Shown piece after piece: positions 17,859-28,126 of a stretch of DNA of 64,000 nucleotides. How positions within the stretch are numbered: position 1 is the stretch's first letter; the number at the start of each line of letters is the position of its first letter. The position numbers and the translations under genes are program-made. The stretch comes from Xanthomonas sacchari (GTDB taxonomy: Bacteria > Pseudomonadota > Gammaproteobacteria > Xanthomonadales > Xanthomonadaceae), in NCBI RefSeq assembly GCF_040529065.1, contig NZ_CP132343.1, positions 4,216,001-4,280,000 on the forward strand, given 5' to 3'. The notes below the pieces were generated by a model. The model was not told the origin of the DNA and did not search any database. It worked only from the letters and a program-made list of their open reading frames with translations.

Positions 17859-19172
17859 TTAGCCAGCCGTCGTCGGCGGCGCCCCTGGCGCGCCCTCGTC
17901 ATCGCCCTCGTCGCCAGGCGGCTGCGCCACGAACGGAAACGCCAGGGTGATGGTGGTGCCGCGGCCAAGTTCCGATTCCACGTCGACGAAGCCACCCGCC
18001 TGGCGCACCAGGCCGTAGACCTGCGCCAACCCCAGGCCGGTACCCTTGCCCTCGGGCTTGGTGGTGAAGTACGCCTCGAACAGGCGCGACTTGACCTCCT
18101 CGGACATGCCTTCGCCCTGGTCGCCGACCGCCAGGGTCACGTAGCGGCCGGGCTGGCGCATCGCCGCCGCACGCGAGGGCGGCACCTCCAGCGCACCGCA
18201 GCGGATCGTCACCACGTCGCCGGGGCGACTGGCGTCGCGCGCGTTCAGGGCCAGGTTCATCACCGCCTGCTCGACCGCGCTGCGGTCGGCATAGGTCGTC
18301 GCCACCTCGGTGCATGCAAGCAGTTGCAGGCGCATCTCGCCGCCCAGCGCCTGCGCCAGCAGCGGCTGCATGTGCGTCACCAACGCGTTCAGATCCAGCC
18401 AGGCCGGCTTGACCGGATGCGCGCGGGCGAAACCGAGCAGGCGCCGGGTCATGCCCGCGCCATGCTGCAACGCCTCGCTGGCGATGCCGAGCAGGCGGCG
18501 CTGGTCCGGCTGCAGGCGCTGCGGGTGGTCGGCCACCATGCTCACCGAGGTCATCGCGGTATGCAGCATGTTGTTGAAGTCGTGCACCACGCCGGCCAGC
18601 ATCTGCCCGACCGCCTCGCCCTTCTGCGCCTGGGTCATCGCACGCTCGGCCACGCGCTGCGCGGCCAGGGCGATGTCCAGTTGCCCGCGCAACTGCGACT
18701 GCTCGGCCTGCCAGTGGCGGCCCAGCGCGGCGGCATCGGCCGCTCCCAGCGGCACCTCCTCGGCATCGACCGGCGCCAGATCGCCCAGCGCGCGCAGGGC
18801 CTGTTCGACCTGGTACTGCTGGGTCACGTCGCGGCTGATCACCAGCACGCTCTCGACCCGCGCCGAGGCGTTGGCCTGCGGACTGACCATCACGTGCCAC
18901 CAGCGCCGCCGTCCATCCAGCGACGGGCGTTCGGCCCAGAATTCACGCTGCTCGTTATCCAGCGCCGCGGCGAAGGCGGCCTGGGTGAGCGAACGCATGT
19001 CCTCGGGCCAGAGCTCTGCCCAAGGGTGGCCAACGATGTCGGCGGGGTCGGACACCCCGAGCAGCACAAGGCCGTGGGGATTGATCGAGCGCACGATCCC
19101 GTCGCGACCGACTTCCTTGATGCAGTCGTGGGAGAGCTCGACGATCTGCCGATAGTGGGCGTGCGTGGTCAA
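17859..19172 (-). CDS. PAS-domain sensor histidine kinase, soluble
   Basis: A 437-residue kinase without membrane segments. A PAS domain covers about residues 5-118 (VELSHDCIKEVGRDGIVRSINPHGLVLLG). A helical dimerisation region with phospho-acceptor His197 in GVVHDFNNML follows. The ATPase domain has NLALNARDAS (N box), VGDQGEGM (G1), FTTKPEGKGTGLGLAQV (F/G2). The AHDFNN-type H box marks the class often paired with or fused to receiver domains. The start is a TTG; no ATG precedes the PAS domain. It diverges from a single-domain receiver gene, probably its partner. Confidence 0.9.
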   Translation of the reverse strand: MTTHAHYRQIVELSHDCIKEVGRDGIVRSINPHGLVLLGVSDPADIVGHPWAELWPEDMRSLTQAAFAAALDNEQREFWAERPSLDGRRRWWHVMVSPQANASARVESVLVISRDVTQQYQVEQALRALGDLAPVDAEEVPLGAADAAALGRHWQAEQSQLRGQLDIALAAQRVAERAMTQAQKGEAVGQMLAGVVHDFNNMLHTAMTSVSMVADHPQRLQPDQRRLLGIASEALQHGAGMTRRLLGFARAHPVKPAWLDLNALVTHMQPLLAQALGGEMRLQLLACTEVATTYADRSAVEQAVMNLALNARDASRPGDVVTIRCGALEVPPSRAAAMRQPGRYVTLAVGDQGEGMSEEVKSRLFEAYFTTKPEGKGTGLGLAQVYGLVRQAGGFVDVESELGRGTTITLAFPFVAQPPGDEGDDEGAPGAPPTTAG

Positions 19173-19286
19173 GCTGCGTCTCGCAGTAAGTAAGGTCGAG
19201 AATATCGGGATTCACAGGACGTCACCAGCGCTTCACTGCCGAATCGTGAATCTGACAGGGATGAATCACGGGGCGATAACGGCATT

Positions 19287-19661
19287 ATGCGCGCGACATC
19301 CGTCTCCACCGCCATTCTTCTGGTGGAGGACGACCAGACGATCCGGGAATTGGCCGCCGCCATGCTCGCTGCCGACGGCTACCGGGTCCTGTCGGCGGCG
19401 ACCGCGCAGGAGGCGCTGGAGGTGCTGGCACGGCACCCCGACGTGGCGCTGATCTTCAGCGACGTGCAGATGCCCCGCTGCGACGGCCTGAGCATGGTGC
19501 GCCAATTGCGCCGCCGCGGCGTCGCCACTCCCGCCTTGCTGACCTCCGGCATGCATATGCCCGAGCCGGGGATGCTGCCGGCGCGGACCGGCTTCCTGCC
19601 CAAGCCGTATCGCCGCACCGATTTGCTGGCGGCGTTGGACCGGCTGCAGACCGAACACTGA
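19287..19661 (+). CDS. Single-domain response regulator (receiver only)
   Basis: A 124-residue stand-alone receiver. LLVEDDQTIRELAAAML gives the acidic pocket (Glu14, Asp15, Asp16), Asp59 in IFSDVQMPRCDG is the phospho-acceptor, and Lys106 in LPKPYRR is the signalling lysine. There is no output domain. It resembles receivers fused to hybrid kinases of the AHDFNN class, so the divergent kinase (ends 115 bp away) likely phosphorylates it. GATAAC ends 6 nt before the ATG, a weaker version of the leaderless arrangement seen elsewhere. Confidence 0.9.
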   Translation: MRATSVSTAILLVEDDQTIRELAAAMLAADGYRVLSAATAQEALEVLARHPDVALIFSDVQMPRCDGLSMVRQLRRRGVATPALLTSGMHMPEPGMLPARTGFLPKPYRRTDLLAALDRLQTEH

Positions 19662-19720
19662 GCGGAACGCTTGCCAGTGTACTTGGCCGCGACGCACGCA
19701 GCACAAGCCCGGCGTGCGGA

Positions 19721-19966
19721 TCAGGCGAACACCAGCTTTCCGTACCGCGCCGAACGGATCGCCGCCAGGCGCTCGGCGACGAAATAGGCGCCGGCGTGCG
19801 CATCGCGGAAGTACACCCCGTCGAACGCGTGCCGGCCGCGCACCACCCCGTCGTCACCGGTGATCCGGATCTGCGGTTCGAGCACGCCGTCGGCGCACGG
19901 ACGCAGCAAGGCGTCGAGGACGAAGCCGTCCAGCTCGCGGCGCATCTGCGGTTTCAGGACTGTCAT
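19721..19966 (-). CDS. Small conserved-looking protein, unknown function
   Basis: An 81-residue soluble protein that I cannot assign. It has an even mix of charged and hydrophobic residues (MTVLKPQMRRELDGFVLDALLRPC..., then GVVRGRHAFDGVYFRDAHAGAYFVAERLAAIRSARYGKLVF) that looks like a folded domain rather than a chance frame. The ATG at 19966 was preferred to an upstream one that adds a Cys/Arg-rich extension. It is convergent with the receiver gene and divergent from glgA. Confidence 0.55.
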   Translation of the reverse strand: MTVLKPQMRRELDGFVLDALLRPCADGVLEPQIRITGDDGVVRGRHAFDGVYFRDAHAGAYFVAERLAAIRSARYGKLVFA

Positions 19967-20345
19967 GAGCACACTGCACCATAGATCGCATGAAGCTCGC
20001 ACAACGGAGGTGACCCCCGGTCGCACCGAAGCACGACACACGGGCGGCACTGGAAGCTAAACGATTCATAGGCGCCGATGCCGCGATCCAGCGCTTGCGG
20101 CATCTGCCGTTCGGCGACATCGACTATGCGCCGCGTTCTTCATTTCGCCGTAGACAAGCGCGCACTTCACGCCTCTTTTATCGCGCCATTCGTACTTTGC
20201 TCCTGCATTATCGCATTGCAACATCGCTGTCCCGTTTCGACGCTGCTGTGCCTCTTTCCTTGCTTCACGTCGCGCGCCCGCCAGGACGCGCGGCGGCAGT
20301 CGCTTTCCGTGTGCCCCGTCCTCCCCCTTCCCAGACGGAACCGCC
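19967..20345. promoter_or_regulatory. Upstream region of the glycogen/trehalose operon
   Basis: No gene is supportable in this 379-bp interval. Its GC content drops around 20140-20230 (for example CTCTTTTATCGCGCCATT and CATTATCGCATTGCAACATC), which marks the probable promoter of the seven-gene glgA operon. I could not find a clean sigma-70 pair, and cannot distinguish a stress-sigma promoter by eye. Confidence 0.4.
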
Positions 20346-21974
20346 ATGTCGCCCCCCACCCCCGCCGACCTGACCGAGAGACAACGCGATACCCATCCGG
20401 TGCTGCACGCGCCGCGCCGCCGCTACCGCGATGCGCGCGGCCGCTTCGTGCGCAATGCCGAGGTGACCGTCAAGCTGAACCCGGCGCCGCGCCGCACCAG
20501 CCTGTTCGTGACCTCGGAAATGGCCGATTTCGTGAAGGCTGGTGGCCTGGGCGACGTCGCCGCAGCCCTGCCGCGCGCTTTGCGCGGCAGCTGCGACATC
20601 CGCGTGCTGATTCCCGGGTATCCGGCGGTCCTGCGCACGACCGGCCCGCTGGAGATCGTCGGCCGCATCGCCGCGCACGCGGGACTGCCGGATTGCGCGC
20701 TGGGCCGGGCCGAGCGCCCGGACGGCCTGTGCGTCTACGTGCTGCTGTGCCCGCAGCTGTTCGAGCGCCAGGGTTCGCCCTACGTGTCCAGCGAAGGCCG
20801 CGACTGGGAAGACAACGCGCTGCGCTTCGCCACCCTGTCCCACGCTGCCGCGCAGATCGCTGGCGGCCAGGCCGGGCTGGACTGGACGCCGGAGCTGCTG
20901 CACCTGAACGACTGGCCGTGCGCGCTGGCCGCCGCCTACGTGCGCTGGTCCGGCGGCCGCACGCCGTGCCTGCTGACCATCCACAACCTGGCCTACCAGG
21001 GCCTGTTCCCGTACGCCATGGCCGGCGCCCTGGGCATCCCCGCCGAGGGCCTGCAGGACCTGGAGTTCTACGGGCAGATGTCGTTCCTGCGCGCGGGCAT
21101 CGTCCACGCCGACCACGTCAACACGGTCAGCGTCAGCTATGCCGCGCAGATCACCGGCCCGGCGCAGGGCTGCGGCCTGGACGCGCTGCTGGCGCGGCGC
21201 GCCGCCAGCGGCCGCCTGAGCGGCATCGTCAACGGCATCGACGCCAGCTGGGATCCGCGCACCGACGCGCACCTGCCGGCCCACTTTGGCGTCGGCCAGA
21301 TCCAGGGCAAGCGCGAGAACGCGGCGCAGGTGCGCCAGGCGTTCGGCCTGCTCGACAGCGATGGCCCGCTGTTCGCGGTGGTCTCGCGGCTGGTGCACCA
21401 GAAGGGCCTGGACCTGATCTGCGAGGTGGCGCCGCAGATCGTCGCCGCCGGCGGCCAGATCGTGATCATCGGCGGCGGCGAGCCGCAGATCGAACAGGCG
21501 GTGGCGGCGCTGGCACGGCGCTATCCCGGCCACGTCGGCGCGCACATCGGCTTCGAGGAGCGGCTGGCGCGGCGCATGTTCGCCGGCTCCGACTTCCTGC
21601 TGATGCCCTCGCGCTTCGAGCCATGCGGCCTCAGCCAGATGTACGCGCAGCGTTTCGGCAGCCTGCCGATCGCCCACGCCACCGGCGGCCTGATCGACAC
21701 CGTGGACGACGGCGTCACCGGCTTCCTGTTCGAGGAAGCCTCGGCCGACGGCCTGCGCCGTTGCCTGCAGCGGGTGTTCCGCACCTTCCGCCTGCCGGGC
21801 CTGCTGCAGGCGATGCGCCGCGCGGCGATGCTGCGGCCCAGCGGCTGGGAACTGGCCGGCCGCAAGTACATGGCGCTGTACGAGCGCACCGCCGGAGCGC
21901 AGCCGGCAGCTGGCGGCGTGCCGCTGCAGGCGACCACCGCCGCGGCCAGCGCGAGCGCATTGGCGAGCGCATGA
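20346..21974 (+). CDS. glgA: Glycogen synthase (ADP-glucose type, GT5)
   Basis: A 542-residue GT5 enzyme that transfers glucose from ADP-glucose to alpha-1,4-glucan ends. The nucleotide-sugar motif KAGGLGDV (Lys64), [30 protein letters not shown] and the acceptor/ADP motif [22 protein letters not shown] are present. About 50 extra N-terminal residues, Arg/Pro-rich, precede the fold compared with the usual ~477-residue GlgA. It is the first gene of the operon; its TGA overlaps the glgB start (ATGA). Confidence 0.95.
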   Translation: MSPPTPADLTERQRDTHPVLHAPRRRYRDARGRFVRNAEVTVKLNPAPRRTSLFVTSEMADFVKAGGLGDVAAALPRALRGSCDIRVLIPGYPAVLRTTGPLEIVGRIAAHAGLPDCALGRAERPDGLCVYVLLCPQLFERQGSPYVSSEGRDWEDNALRFATLSHAAAQIAGGQAGLDWTPELLHLNDWPCALAAAYVRWSGGRTPCLLTIHNLAYQGLFPYAMAGALGIPAEGLQDLEFYGQMSFLRAGIVHADHVNTVSVSYAAQITGPAQGCGLDALLARRAASGRLSGIVNGIDASWDPRTDAHLPAHFGVGQIQGKRENAAQVRQAFGLLDSDGPLFAVVSRLVHQKGLDLICEVAPQIVAAGGQIVIIGGGEPQIEQAVAALARRYPGHVGAHIGFEERLARRMFAGSDFLLMPSRFEPCGLSQMYAQRFGSLPIAHATGGLIDTVDDGVTGFLFEEASADGLRRCLQRVFRTFRLPGLLQAMRRAAMLRPSGWELAGRKYMALYERTAGAQPAAGGVPLQATTAAASASALASA

Positions 21975-24217
21975 GCGATCGGGAACACGCCGTGGACCCG
22001 GCCTCCGGCCGGGACCCGGCGGCGGACACAGAAGACGACGGCGACGGCCTTGCGCTGCAGGCGCTGGTCCGCGGCGAGGCCGTCGACGCCTTTGCCTGGC
22101 TGGGGCCGCATCCACAGGCCGACGGCACAGTGCAGGTGCGCGTGCTGGCGCACGGCGCCGAGGCGCTGGGCCTGCTCGACGCGCAGGGCAAGCTGATCGC
22201 GCGAATGCGCGCCCACCCGCAGGCCGACGGCCTGTTCGAAGGCGAACTGAAGCAGCCCATGCCCTACCGGCTGCGCATCGTGTGGCCGGACGCGGTGCAG
22301 GAATGCGACGACCCCTATGCCTTCGGGCCGCTGCTCGATCCGGCCTGGTTGCAGGACCTGGCCGCCGGCGACGGCGCCGCGCTGCGTACCGCACTGGGCG
22401 CCCATCACGCCCGCGTCGGCGAGGTCGAGGGTGTGCGCTTCGCGGTGTGGGCGCCGCAGGCCAGGCGCGTGGCGCTGGTCGGCGACTTCAACGGCTGGGA
22501 CGCGCGCCGGCATCCGCTGCGCCCGCATCCCGAGGCCGGGGTCTGGGAACTGTTCGTGCCCGGGCTGCACGGCGGCGAGCATTATCAATACGAGCTGCAG
22601 GCCGCCGACGGCAGCGTGCTGCCGCGCAAGGCCGATCCGGTGGCGCGCGGCAGCGCGCCGGCGCCGTCCACCGCCTCGGTGGTGCCGTACGCCGACAGCC
22701 ACGTCTGGAGCGATGCGGCCTGGCTGGCGCAACGCGAGGCCCAGGCCGGCAGCGCGCAGCCGCTGAGTATCTACGAACTGCACGCCGGCTCCTGGCGCCA
22801 CGACCGCCACGGCCAGCCGCTGCACTGGGACGCGCTGGCCGCGGAACTGATTCCCTACGTGCGCGGGCTCGGCTTCACCCACATCGAACTGCTGCCGATC
22901 GCCGAGTATCCGTTCGGCGGCTCCTGGGGCTACCAGCCGCTGGGCCTGTACGCGCCCACCGCGCGCCATGGCGACGCCGAGGGCTTCGCGCGCTTCGTCG
23001 ATGCCTGCCACCAGGCCGGCATCGGCGTGCTGCTGGACTGGGTCGGCGCGCACTTCCCCGACGATGCGCACGGCCTGCAGCGCTTCGACGGCAGCGCCTT
23101 GTACGAACATGCCGACCCGCGCGAAGGCGTGCATCGCGAGTGGAATACGCTGGTCTACAACTACGGCCGCCCGGAAGTGGTGGCCTACCTGATCGGCAGC
23201 GCGCTGGAGTGGATCGAGCGCTTCCACGTCGACGGCCTGCGCGTGGATGCGGTGGCGGCGATGCTGTACCGCGACTACGGCCGCAACGCCGGCGAGTGGA
23301 TCCCCAACGCCCACGGCGGCCGCGAGAACCTGGAGGCGATCGCCTTCCTGCGCCGGCTCAACGACGAGATCGCGCAGCGCTTCCCCGGCGTGCGCACCAT
23401 CGCCGAGGAATCCACCGCCTGGCCGGGCGCCACCGCGCCCACGCAGCAGGGCGGGCTGGGCTTCAGCCACAAGTGGAACATGGGCTGGGCGCACGACACG
23501 CTGCGCTACCTGCAGCGCGATCCGCTGTACCGGCAACACCACCACAGCGAGATGAGCTTCGGCCTGGTGTATGCGTTCTCCGAGCACTTCGTGCTGCCGC
23601 TGTCGCACGACGAGGTGGCGCGCGGCAAGGGCTCGCTGCTGGCGCGCATGCCCGGCGACGCCTGGCAACGCTTCGCCAACCTGCGCGCCTACCTGGCCTT
23701 CATGTGGGCGCATCCCGGGCGCAAGTTGCTGTTCATGGGCTGCGAGTTCGGGCAATGGCAGGACTGGGACCACGACCGGCCGCTGGACTGGGCGCAGGCG
23801 CAGCAGCCCGAGCACCGCGGCATTGCCCGGCTGGTCGCCGACCTCAACCGGCAGTTGCGTGCGCTGCCGGCGCTGTACCGCAGCGACCGCAGCAGCGACG
23901 GCTTCGAATGGAGCATCGCCGACGACCACCGCAACAGCGTCTTCGCCTTCGTCCGCCACGACCGCGACGGCGACGCGCCACCGTTGCTGGCGGTCAGCAA
24001 CTTCACGCCGAACGTACACCACGACTACCGCGTGGGGGTGCCGCGTAGCGGACGCTGGCGCGAGCTTCTCAACAGCGACAGCGGCTACTACGGCGGCTCC
24101 AACCAGGGCAACGGCGGCGTGCTGTCGACCCTGCCGCAGCCGATGCACGGGCATGCGCAGGCGTTGGCGCTGACGCTGCCGCCGCTGTCCACCCTTTGGC
24201 TGCAACCGGACCTTTGA
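21971..24217 (+). CDS. glgB: 1,4-alpha-glucan branching enzyme (GH13)
   Basis: A 748-residue enzyme that introduces alpha-1,6 branches. An N1-type domain (residues ~25-120) and a CBM48 domain ([21 protein letters not shown], ~157-240) precede the GH13 barrel. Barrel landmarks are [17 protein letters not shown], nucleophile Asp426 in [12 protein letters not shown], the acid/base Glu in IAEESTAW (~479) and LSHDEV. The final PPLSTLWLQ closes the C-terminal beta domain. The ATG lies within the glgA ATGA overlap, so translation is coupled. The next start, treZ, is 2 bp after the stop. Confidence 0.95.
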   Translation: MSDREHAVDPASGRDPAADTEDDGDGLALQALVRGEAVDAFAWLGPHPQADGTVQVRVLAHGAEALGLLDAQGKLIARMRAHPQADGLFEGELKQPMPYRLRIVWPDAVQECDDPYAFGPLLDPAWLQDLAAGDGAALRTALGAHHARVGEVEGVRFAVWAPQARRVALVGDFNGWDARRHPLRPHPEAGVWELFVPGLHGGEHYQYELQAADGSVLPRKADPVARGSAPAPSTASVVPYADSHVWSDAAWLAQREAQAGSAQPLSIYELHAGSWRHDRHGQPLHWDALAAELIPYVRGLGFTHIELLPIAEYPFGGSWGYQPLGLYAPTARHGDAEGFARFVDACHQAGIGVLLDWVGAHFPDDAHGLQRFDGSALYEHADPREGVHREWNTLVYNYGRPEVVAYLIGSALEWIERFHVDGLRVDAVAAMLYRDYGRNAGEWIPNAHGGRENLEAIAFLRRLNDEIAQRFPGVRTIAEESTAWPGATAPTQQGGLGFSHKWNMGWAHDTLRYLQRDPLYRQHHHSEMSFGLVYAFSEHFVLPLSHDEVARGKGSLLARMPGDAWQRFANLRAYLAFMWAHPGRKLLFMGCEFGQWQDWDHDRPLDWAQAQQPEHRGIARLVADLNRQLRALPALYRSDRSSDGFEWSIADDHRNSVFAFVRHDRDGDAPPLLAVSNFTPNVHHDYRVGVPRSGRWRELLNSDSGYYGGSNQGNGGVLSTLPQPMHGHAQALALTLPPLSTLWLQPDL

Positions 24218-24219
24218 CC

Positions 24220-26007
24220 ATGGCCACCACCGCTGTCTCGACCGATTCCTCCGCCGCCCCGCGCGCGGTCCTGCGCCCCGGCGCCTGGCCAGGCGCCAAC
24301 GGCGAGGTCGCCTTCGCGCTGTGGGCGCCGGATGCCGAGCGCGTGGAGCTGGTGTTCGGCGACGATCGGCGGCAGCCGCTAGAGGCGATCGGCGACGGCT
24401 ACTTCGCCGCCACCCTCGCCTGCGCGCCCGGCACCCGCTACCGCTATGCCATCGACGGCGGCACGCCGGTGCCGGACCCGGCCTCGCGCTGGCAGCCCGA
24501 CGGTGTGCATGGCCCCAGCGCGGTGCTGGCCACCGACGGCCATGCCTGGCGCCACGGCGACTGGCGCGGCCGGCCCTGGGCCGAGACCGTGTTCTACGAG
24601 CTGCACGTGGGCACCTGCGGCGGCTACGCCGGGCTGCGCGCGCAGTTGCCGACGCTGGCCGCGCTCGGCGTGACCGCGATCGAACTGATGCCGCTGGCCG
24701 AATTCCCCGGCCGCCACAACTGGGGCTACGACGGCGTGCTGCCGTACGCGCCGGCCTCGGCATACGGCCATCCCGACGAACTCAAGGCACTGATCGACGA
24801 AGCCCACGGCCTGGGCCTGAGCGTGTTCCTGGACGTGGTCTACAACCACTTCGGTCCGGACGGCAATTACCTGGGCCAGTACGCCTCGACCTTCTTCCGC
24901 GAGGACGCGCCCACGCCGTGGGGCGCGGCGATCGATTTCCGCCTGCCGCCGGTGCAGCGCTACTTCATCGACAACGCGCTGATGTGGCTGCACGAATACC
25001 ACTTCGACGGCCTGCGCCTGGATGCGGTGCACGCGATCGTGCCCAACGCCTTCCTCGACACCCTGCGCGAGGCGATCATGGCCAGCGTCGCCGACGGGCG
25101 CCACGTGCACCTGGTGCTGGAGAACGAGGCCAACCAGGCCGACGTGCTGGAACGCGGCTACAGCGCGCAGTGGGACGATGACTTCCACAACAGCCTGCAC
25201 GTGCTGCTGACCGGCGAACACGAGGGCTACTACGCCGGCTTTGCCGACGCGCCGGCGCAGCACCTGGCGCGGGTGCTCGGCGAAGGCTTCGCCTTCCAGG
25301 GACAGGCCGACCACCGCGGCCACGCGCGCGGCGAGCCCAGCGGCCACCTGCCGCCGCACAAGTTCGTGATCTTTGCGCAGAACCACGACCAGATCGGCAA
25401 CCGCGCGCGCGGCGACCGGCTGATCACCCAGGTGAGCGAACCGGCGCTGCGCGCGGCGCTGGCGCTGACCGCGCTGACCCCGATGATCCCGCTGTTCTTC
25501 ATGGGCGAGCCGTGGGGCAGCCGGACCCCGTTCCAGTTCTTCACCGATTTCGCGCCGCCGCTGGACGAGGCGGTGCGCGAGGGCCGCCGCCGCGAGTTCG
25601 CGCACTTCGCCGCCTTCGCCGACCCGGAACAGCGCGCCACCATTCCCGATCCCAACGCACCGGGCACCTTCCAGGCGTCCATCGCCGACATCAGCGACGC
25701 CACCCACGGCGACGGTGCGCGCTGGCGCGACTGGTTCGCCGCGTTGATGGCCTTGCGCCGCCAGCACCTGGTGCCCGCCCTCGCCCAGTCCAGCGCGCTG
25801 GGGGCACGGGTGATCGGTCCGAAGGCGATCGCGGCGGGCTGGCGCCTGGGCGACGGCGAATGGCACGTGGCAGCCAACTTCGGCGATGCGTCGGTGGCGC
25901 TGGACCTGCCCGGCAGCACCGTGCACGCGGAGAACGCTGGCGGCGACGCCGCGCAGTTGCCGCCCAACGCCTTCGTCGCGCGCTACCGGCCCGGCAACGC
26001 CGCATGA
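24220..26007 (+). CDS. treZ: Malto-oligosyltrehalose trehalohydrolase (GH13)
   Basis: A 595-residue enzyme that releases trehalose from maltooligosyl trehalose. An N-terminal CBM48-like domain (VAFALWAPDAERVELVFG) precedes the barrel with NWGYDGVLPYAPASAYG, FLDVVYNHFGPDGNYL, nucleophile Asp268 in DGLRLDAVHAI, Glu300 in LVLENEANQ and QNHDQIGNRARG. The WGSRTPFQFFTDF motif is typical of TreZ. The start was chosen 2 bp after the glgB stop, in preference to ATG 24196 inside glgB. Its stop overlaps a 52-codon frame (26004-26162) that leads into malQ. Confidence 0.95.
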   Translation: MATTAVSTDSSAAPRAVLRPGAWPGANGEVAFALWAPDAERVELVFGDDRRQPLEAIGDGYFAATLACAPGTRYRYAIDGGTPVPDPASRWQPDGVHGPSAVLATDGHAWRHGDWRGRPWAETVFYELHVGTCGGYAGLRAQLPTLAALGVTAIELMPLAEFPGRHNWGYDGVLPYAPASAYGHPDELKALIDEAHGLGLSVFLDVVYNHFGPDGNYLGQYASTFFREDAPTPWGAAIDFRLPPVQRYFIDNALMWLHEYHFDGLRLDAVHAIVPNAFLDTLREAIMASVADGRHVHLVLENEANQADVLERGYSAQWDDDFHNSLHVLLTGEHEGYYAGFADAPAQHLARVLGEGFAFQGQADHRGHARGEPSGHLPPHKFVIFAQNHDQIGNRARGDRLITQVSEPALRAALALTALTPMIPLFFMGEPWGSRTPFQFFTDFAPPLDEAVREGRRREFAHFAAFADPEQRATIPDPNAPGTFQASIADISDATHGDGARWRDWFAALMALRRQHLVPALAQSSALGARVIGPKAIAAGWRLGDGEWHVAANFGDASVALDLPGSTVHAENAGGDAAQLPPNAFVARYRPGNAA

Positions 26008-26162
26008 GCGCCCGCTGTCGCGACGCCATCGCGACAGCGTCCCCGGCACGCTGGCCACCTCGTTCGCTGCCCACCGCCGCGCACGCGCTGTCGGCGCGCG
26101 CGGGCGGGATCGCGGCGGATACCGCTTCCTCCGCCCTGCTGCCCGGTTCGCCCTGCCCATGA
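26004..26162 (+). other. 52-codon reading frame bridging treZ and malQ by ATGA overlaps
   Basis: The frame starts with an ATG overlapping the treZ stop (ATGA, 26004-26007) and stops with a TGA overlapping the malQ start (ATGA, 26159-26162). Its product (MSARCRDAIATASPAR... rich in Ala/Arg/Ser/Pro) resembles no known protein. It may exist only to carry ribosomes across the 151-bp gap by termination-reinitiation, or it may be coincidence, as an ATGA overlap at each end is not rare in this operon. Confidence 0.35.
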
Positions 26163-28126
26163 CCGACAACTCCCTGCACACCCTGGCCGACGCCGCGGGC
26201 CTGCTGGTCGACTGGATCGACGCCAGCGACACGCCGCGCACGGTCGCCAACGACACCCTGCGCCATGTGCTCGGCGCGCTCGACCTGGACGCGCGCGACG
26301 CCGCCGCCTGCCGCGACAGCCTGCGCCGGCTGCAGGCCGATGCGGCACTGCCGCCGCTGCTGACCGCCGACGCCGGCGCGCCGGTCGAGGTCGGCGCCGC
26401 GGCCGGTGCGGCGTATCGGCTCGACAGCGAGGACGGGCAGACGCTGCACGGCCACTGCGACGCGCAGGGCCGCCTCGTCGCACCCGAGGCCGCCGGCTAC
26501 TGGACCCTGCAGCACGGCGACCGCCGCACCACTCTGGCGGTGGCGCCACCGCGCTGCTACGGCGTCGCCGATGCGATCGGCGCAACACAGCCGCGGCGCT
26601 GGGGCCTGTCGCTGCAGGTGTATTCGGCACTGGGCGGCTATGACGCCGGCATCGGCGACGCCGCCGGCACCGCCGCCTGGGCCACGCGCATCGCCGCGGC
26701 CGGCGGCGACGCCATCGCGCTGAGCCCGGTGCACGCGGCGCGTCCGGTCGGCGCGCATTACAGCCCGTATTCGCCAAGCGACCGCCGCTTCCTCGATCCG
26801 CTGCAGGCAGCGCCGGCGCGCGTGCTGGGCGCCGACGCCGCACAGCGCGCGCTGGACGCGGCTGGGCTGGCGCAGACCTTCGCCGAGGCGCAGGCGCGGC
26901 CGCTGATCGACTGGCCGGCCTCGGCGGCGTTGAAGTGGCAGTGGCTGCGGCAGTTGCACGCCGATTTCGGCCAGGCCGACGCGGCGCTGCACGCCGACCT
27001 GGCCGCATTCGAACGCGACGGTGGCAGCGCCCTGCATGCGCATGCCGCGTTCGCCGCGCAGGACTTCGGTGATGCCGATCCGGGTCTGCACCGGTTCGCG
27101 CAGTGGCTGGCCGCACGCAGCTGGGCCGACGTGCAGCGCCAGGCGCGCGCCGACGGCATGGGCATCGGCCTGATCGCCGACCTGGCGGTGGGCTTCGACG
27201 CGCAGGGCGCCGAGGCCGCGGCGTGGCCGCAGGCGGTGCTGCAGGGGCTGGAACTGGGCGCGCCGCCGGACGCGTTCAACGGCGACGGCCAGGCCTGGGG
27301 CATCTGCGGCTACGCACCGACCGCGCTGCGCGCCAGCGGCTTTGCGCCGTTCATCGAACTGCTGCGCGCGGTGATGCGCGATCGCGGCGGCGTGCGCATC
27401 GATCACATCCTCGGCCTGCTGCGGCTGTGGGTGATTCCGCGCGGCGCGCCTTCGTCCACGGGCGTGTACCTGCGCTATCCACTGCACGATCTGCTGCGCC
27501 TGCTGGCGCTGGAATCCTGGCGGCACCGCGCGATCGTGATCGGCGAGGATCTGGGCGTGGTGCCGGACGGCATCCGCGCCGAACTGTCGCGCCGCGGGGT
27601 GATGGGCATCGACGTGCTGCTGTTCACCCGCGACCGCAATGGCGCGTTCCTGCCGCCGGCGCAGTGGCGCCCCGACGCGCTCGCCACCACCACCACCCAC
27701 GACCTGCCGACCCTGCGCGGCTGGCGCCGCGGCGAGGATATCGACTGGCGCCGGCGCCTGCAGTTGAGCGACGCCGCGCAGCAACATGCCGACCACCAGG
27801 CACGCACCGACGACGTCGCGCGCATGGACCAGGCGGTCGCCGCGGCGCTGCCGCCCGCCGAGGCCGCCGACCCGGAACTGGGCGCGCTGCGCTTCGTCGC
27901 CGCCACGCCCTCGCCGCTGGCCCTGCTGCCGGCCGAGGACGCGCTGGGCCTGGACCAGCAACCCAACCTGCCCGGCACCGTCGACGGCCACCCGAACTGG
28001 CGCCGGCGCCTGCCCGCACCCGATGCCGCCGCATCCGCCGCCACCCTCGCCACGCGCCTGGACGCCTTCGCCCAGACCCGCCAGACCACCGCCACCGCCG
28101 CGCAAGGAGCCGACGCATGCGCATGA
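26159..28126 (+). CDS. malQ: 4-alpha-glucanotransferase (amylomaltase, GH77)
   Basis: A 655-residue GH77 disproportionating enzyme that shuffles alpha-1,4-glucan chains. GH77 motifs are GIGDAAGTAAWATRIAAAGGDAIALSPVHA, the nucleophile region GGVRIDHILGLLRLWVIP, IGEDLGVVPDGIR with the acid/base Glu, and TTTHDLPTLRGW with the third carboxylate. The closing VDGHPNWRRRL is typical. It probably recycles short maltodextrins for TreY/TreZ. The Ala-rich ~100-residue N-terminus is longer than that of plant-type enzymes. Confidence 0.93.
   Translation: MTDNSLHTLADAAGLLVDWIDASDTPRTVANDTLRHVLGALDLDARDAAACRDSLRRLQADAALPPLLTADAGAPVEVGAAAGAAYRLDSEDGQTLHGHCDAQGRLVAPEAAGYWTLQHGDRRTTLAVAPPRCYGVADAIGATQPRRWGLSLQVYSALGGYDAGIGDAAGTAAWATRIAAAGGDAIALSPVHAARPVGAHYSPYSPSDRRFLDPLQAAPARVLGADAAQRALDAAGLAQTFAEAQARPLIDWPASAALKWQWLRQLHADFGQADAALHADLAAFERDGGSALHAHAAFAAQDFGDADPGLHRFAQWLAARSWADVQRQARADGMGIGLIADLAVGFDAQGAEAAAWPQAVLQGLELGAPPDAFNGDGQAWGICGYAPTALRASGFAPFIELLRAVMRDRGGVRIDHILGLLRLWVIPRGAPSSTGVYLRYPLHDLLRLLALESWRHRAIVIGEDLGVVPDGIRAELSRRGVMGIDVLLFTRDRNGAFLPPAQWRPDALATTTTHDLPTLRGWRRGEDIDWRRRLQLSDAAQQHADHQARTDDVARMDQAVAAALPPAEAADPELGALRFVAATPSPLALLPAEDALGLDQQPNLPGTVDGHPNWRRRLPAPDAAASAATLATRLDAFAQTRQTTATAAQGADACA

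Noticed and set aside
21521-24763. 1080-codon minus-strand frame opposite glgA/glgB/treZ
   Set aside because: It crosses three real, motif-rich genes and has no recognisable domain or codon bias; shadow frame.
26004-26162. 52-codon frame as a true protein-coding gene
   Set aside because: Composition is that of unselected high-GC sequence; listed only as a possible translational bridge.
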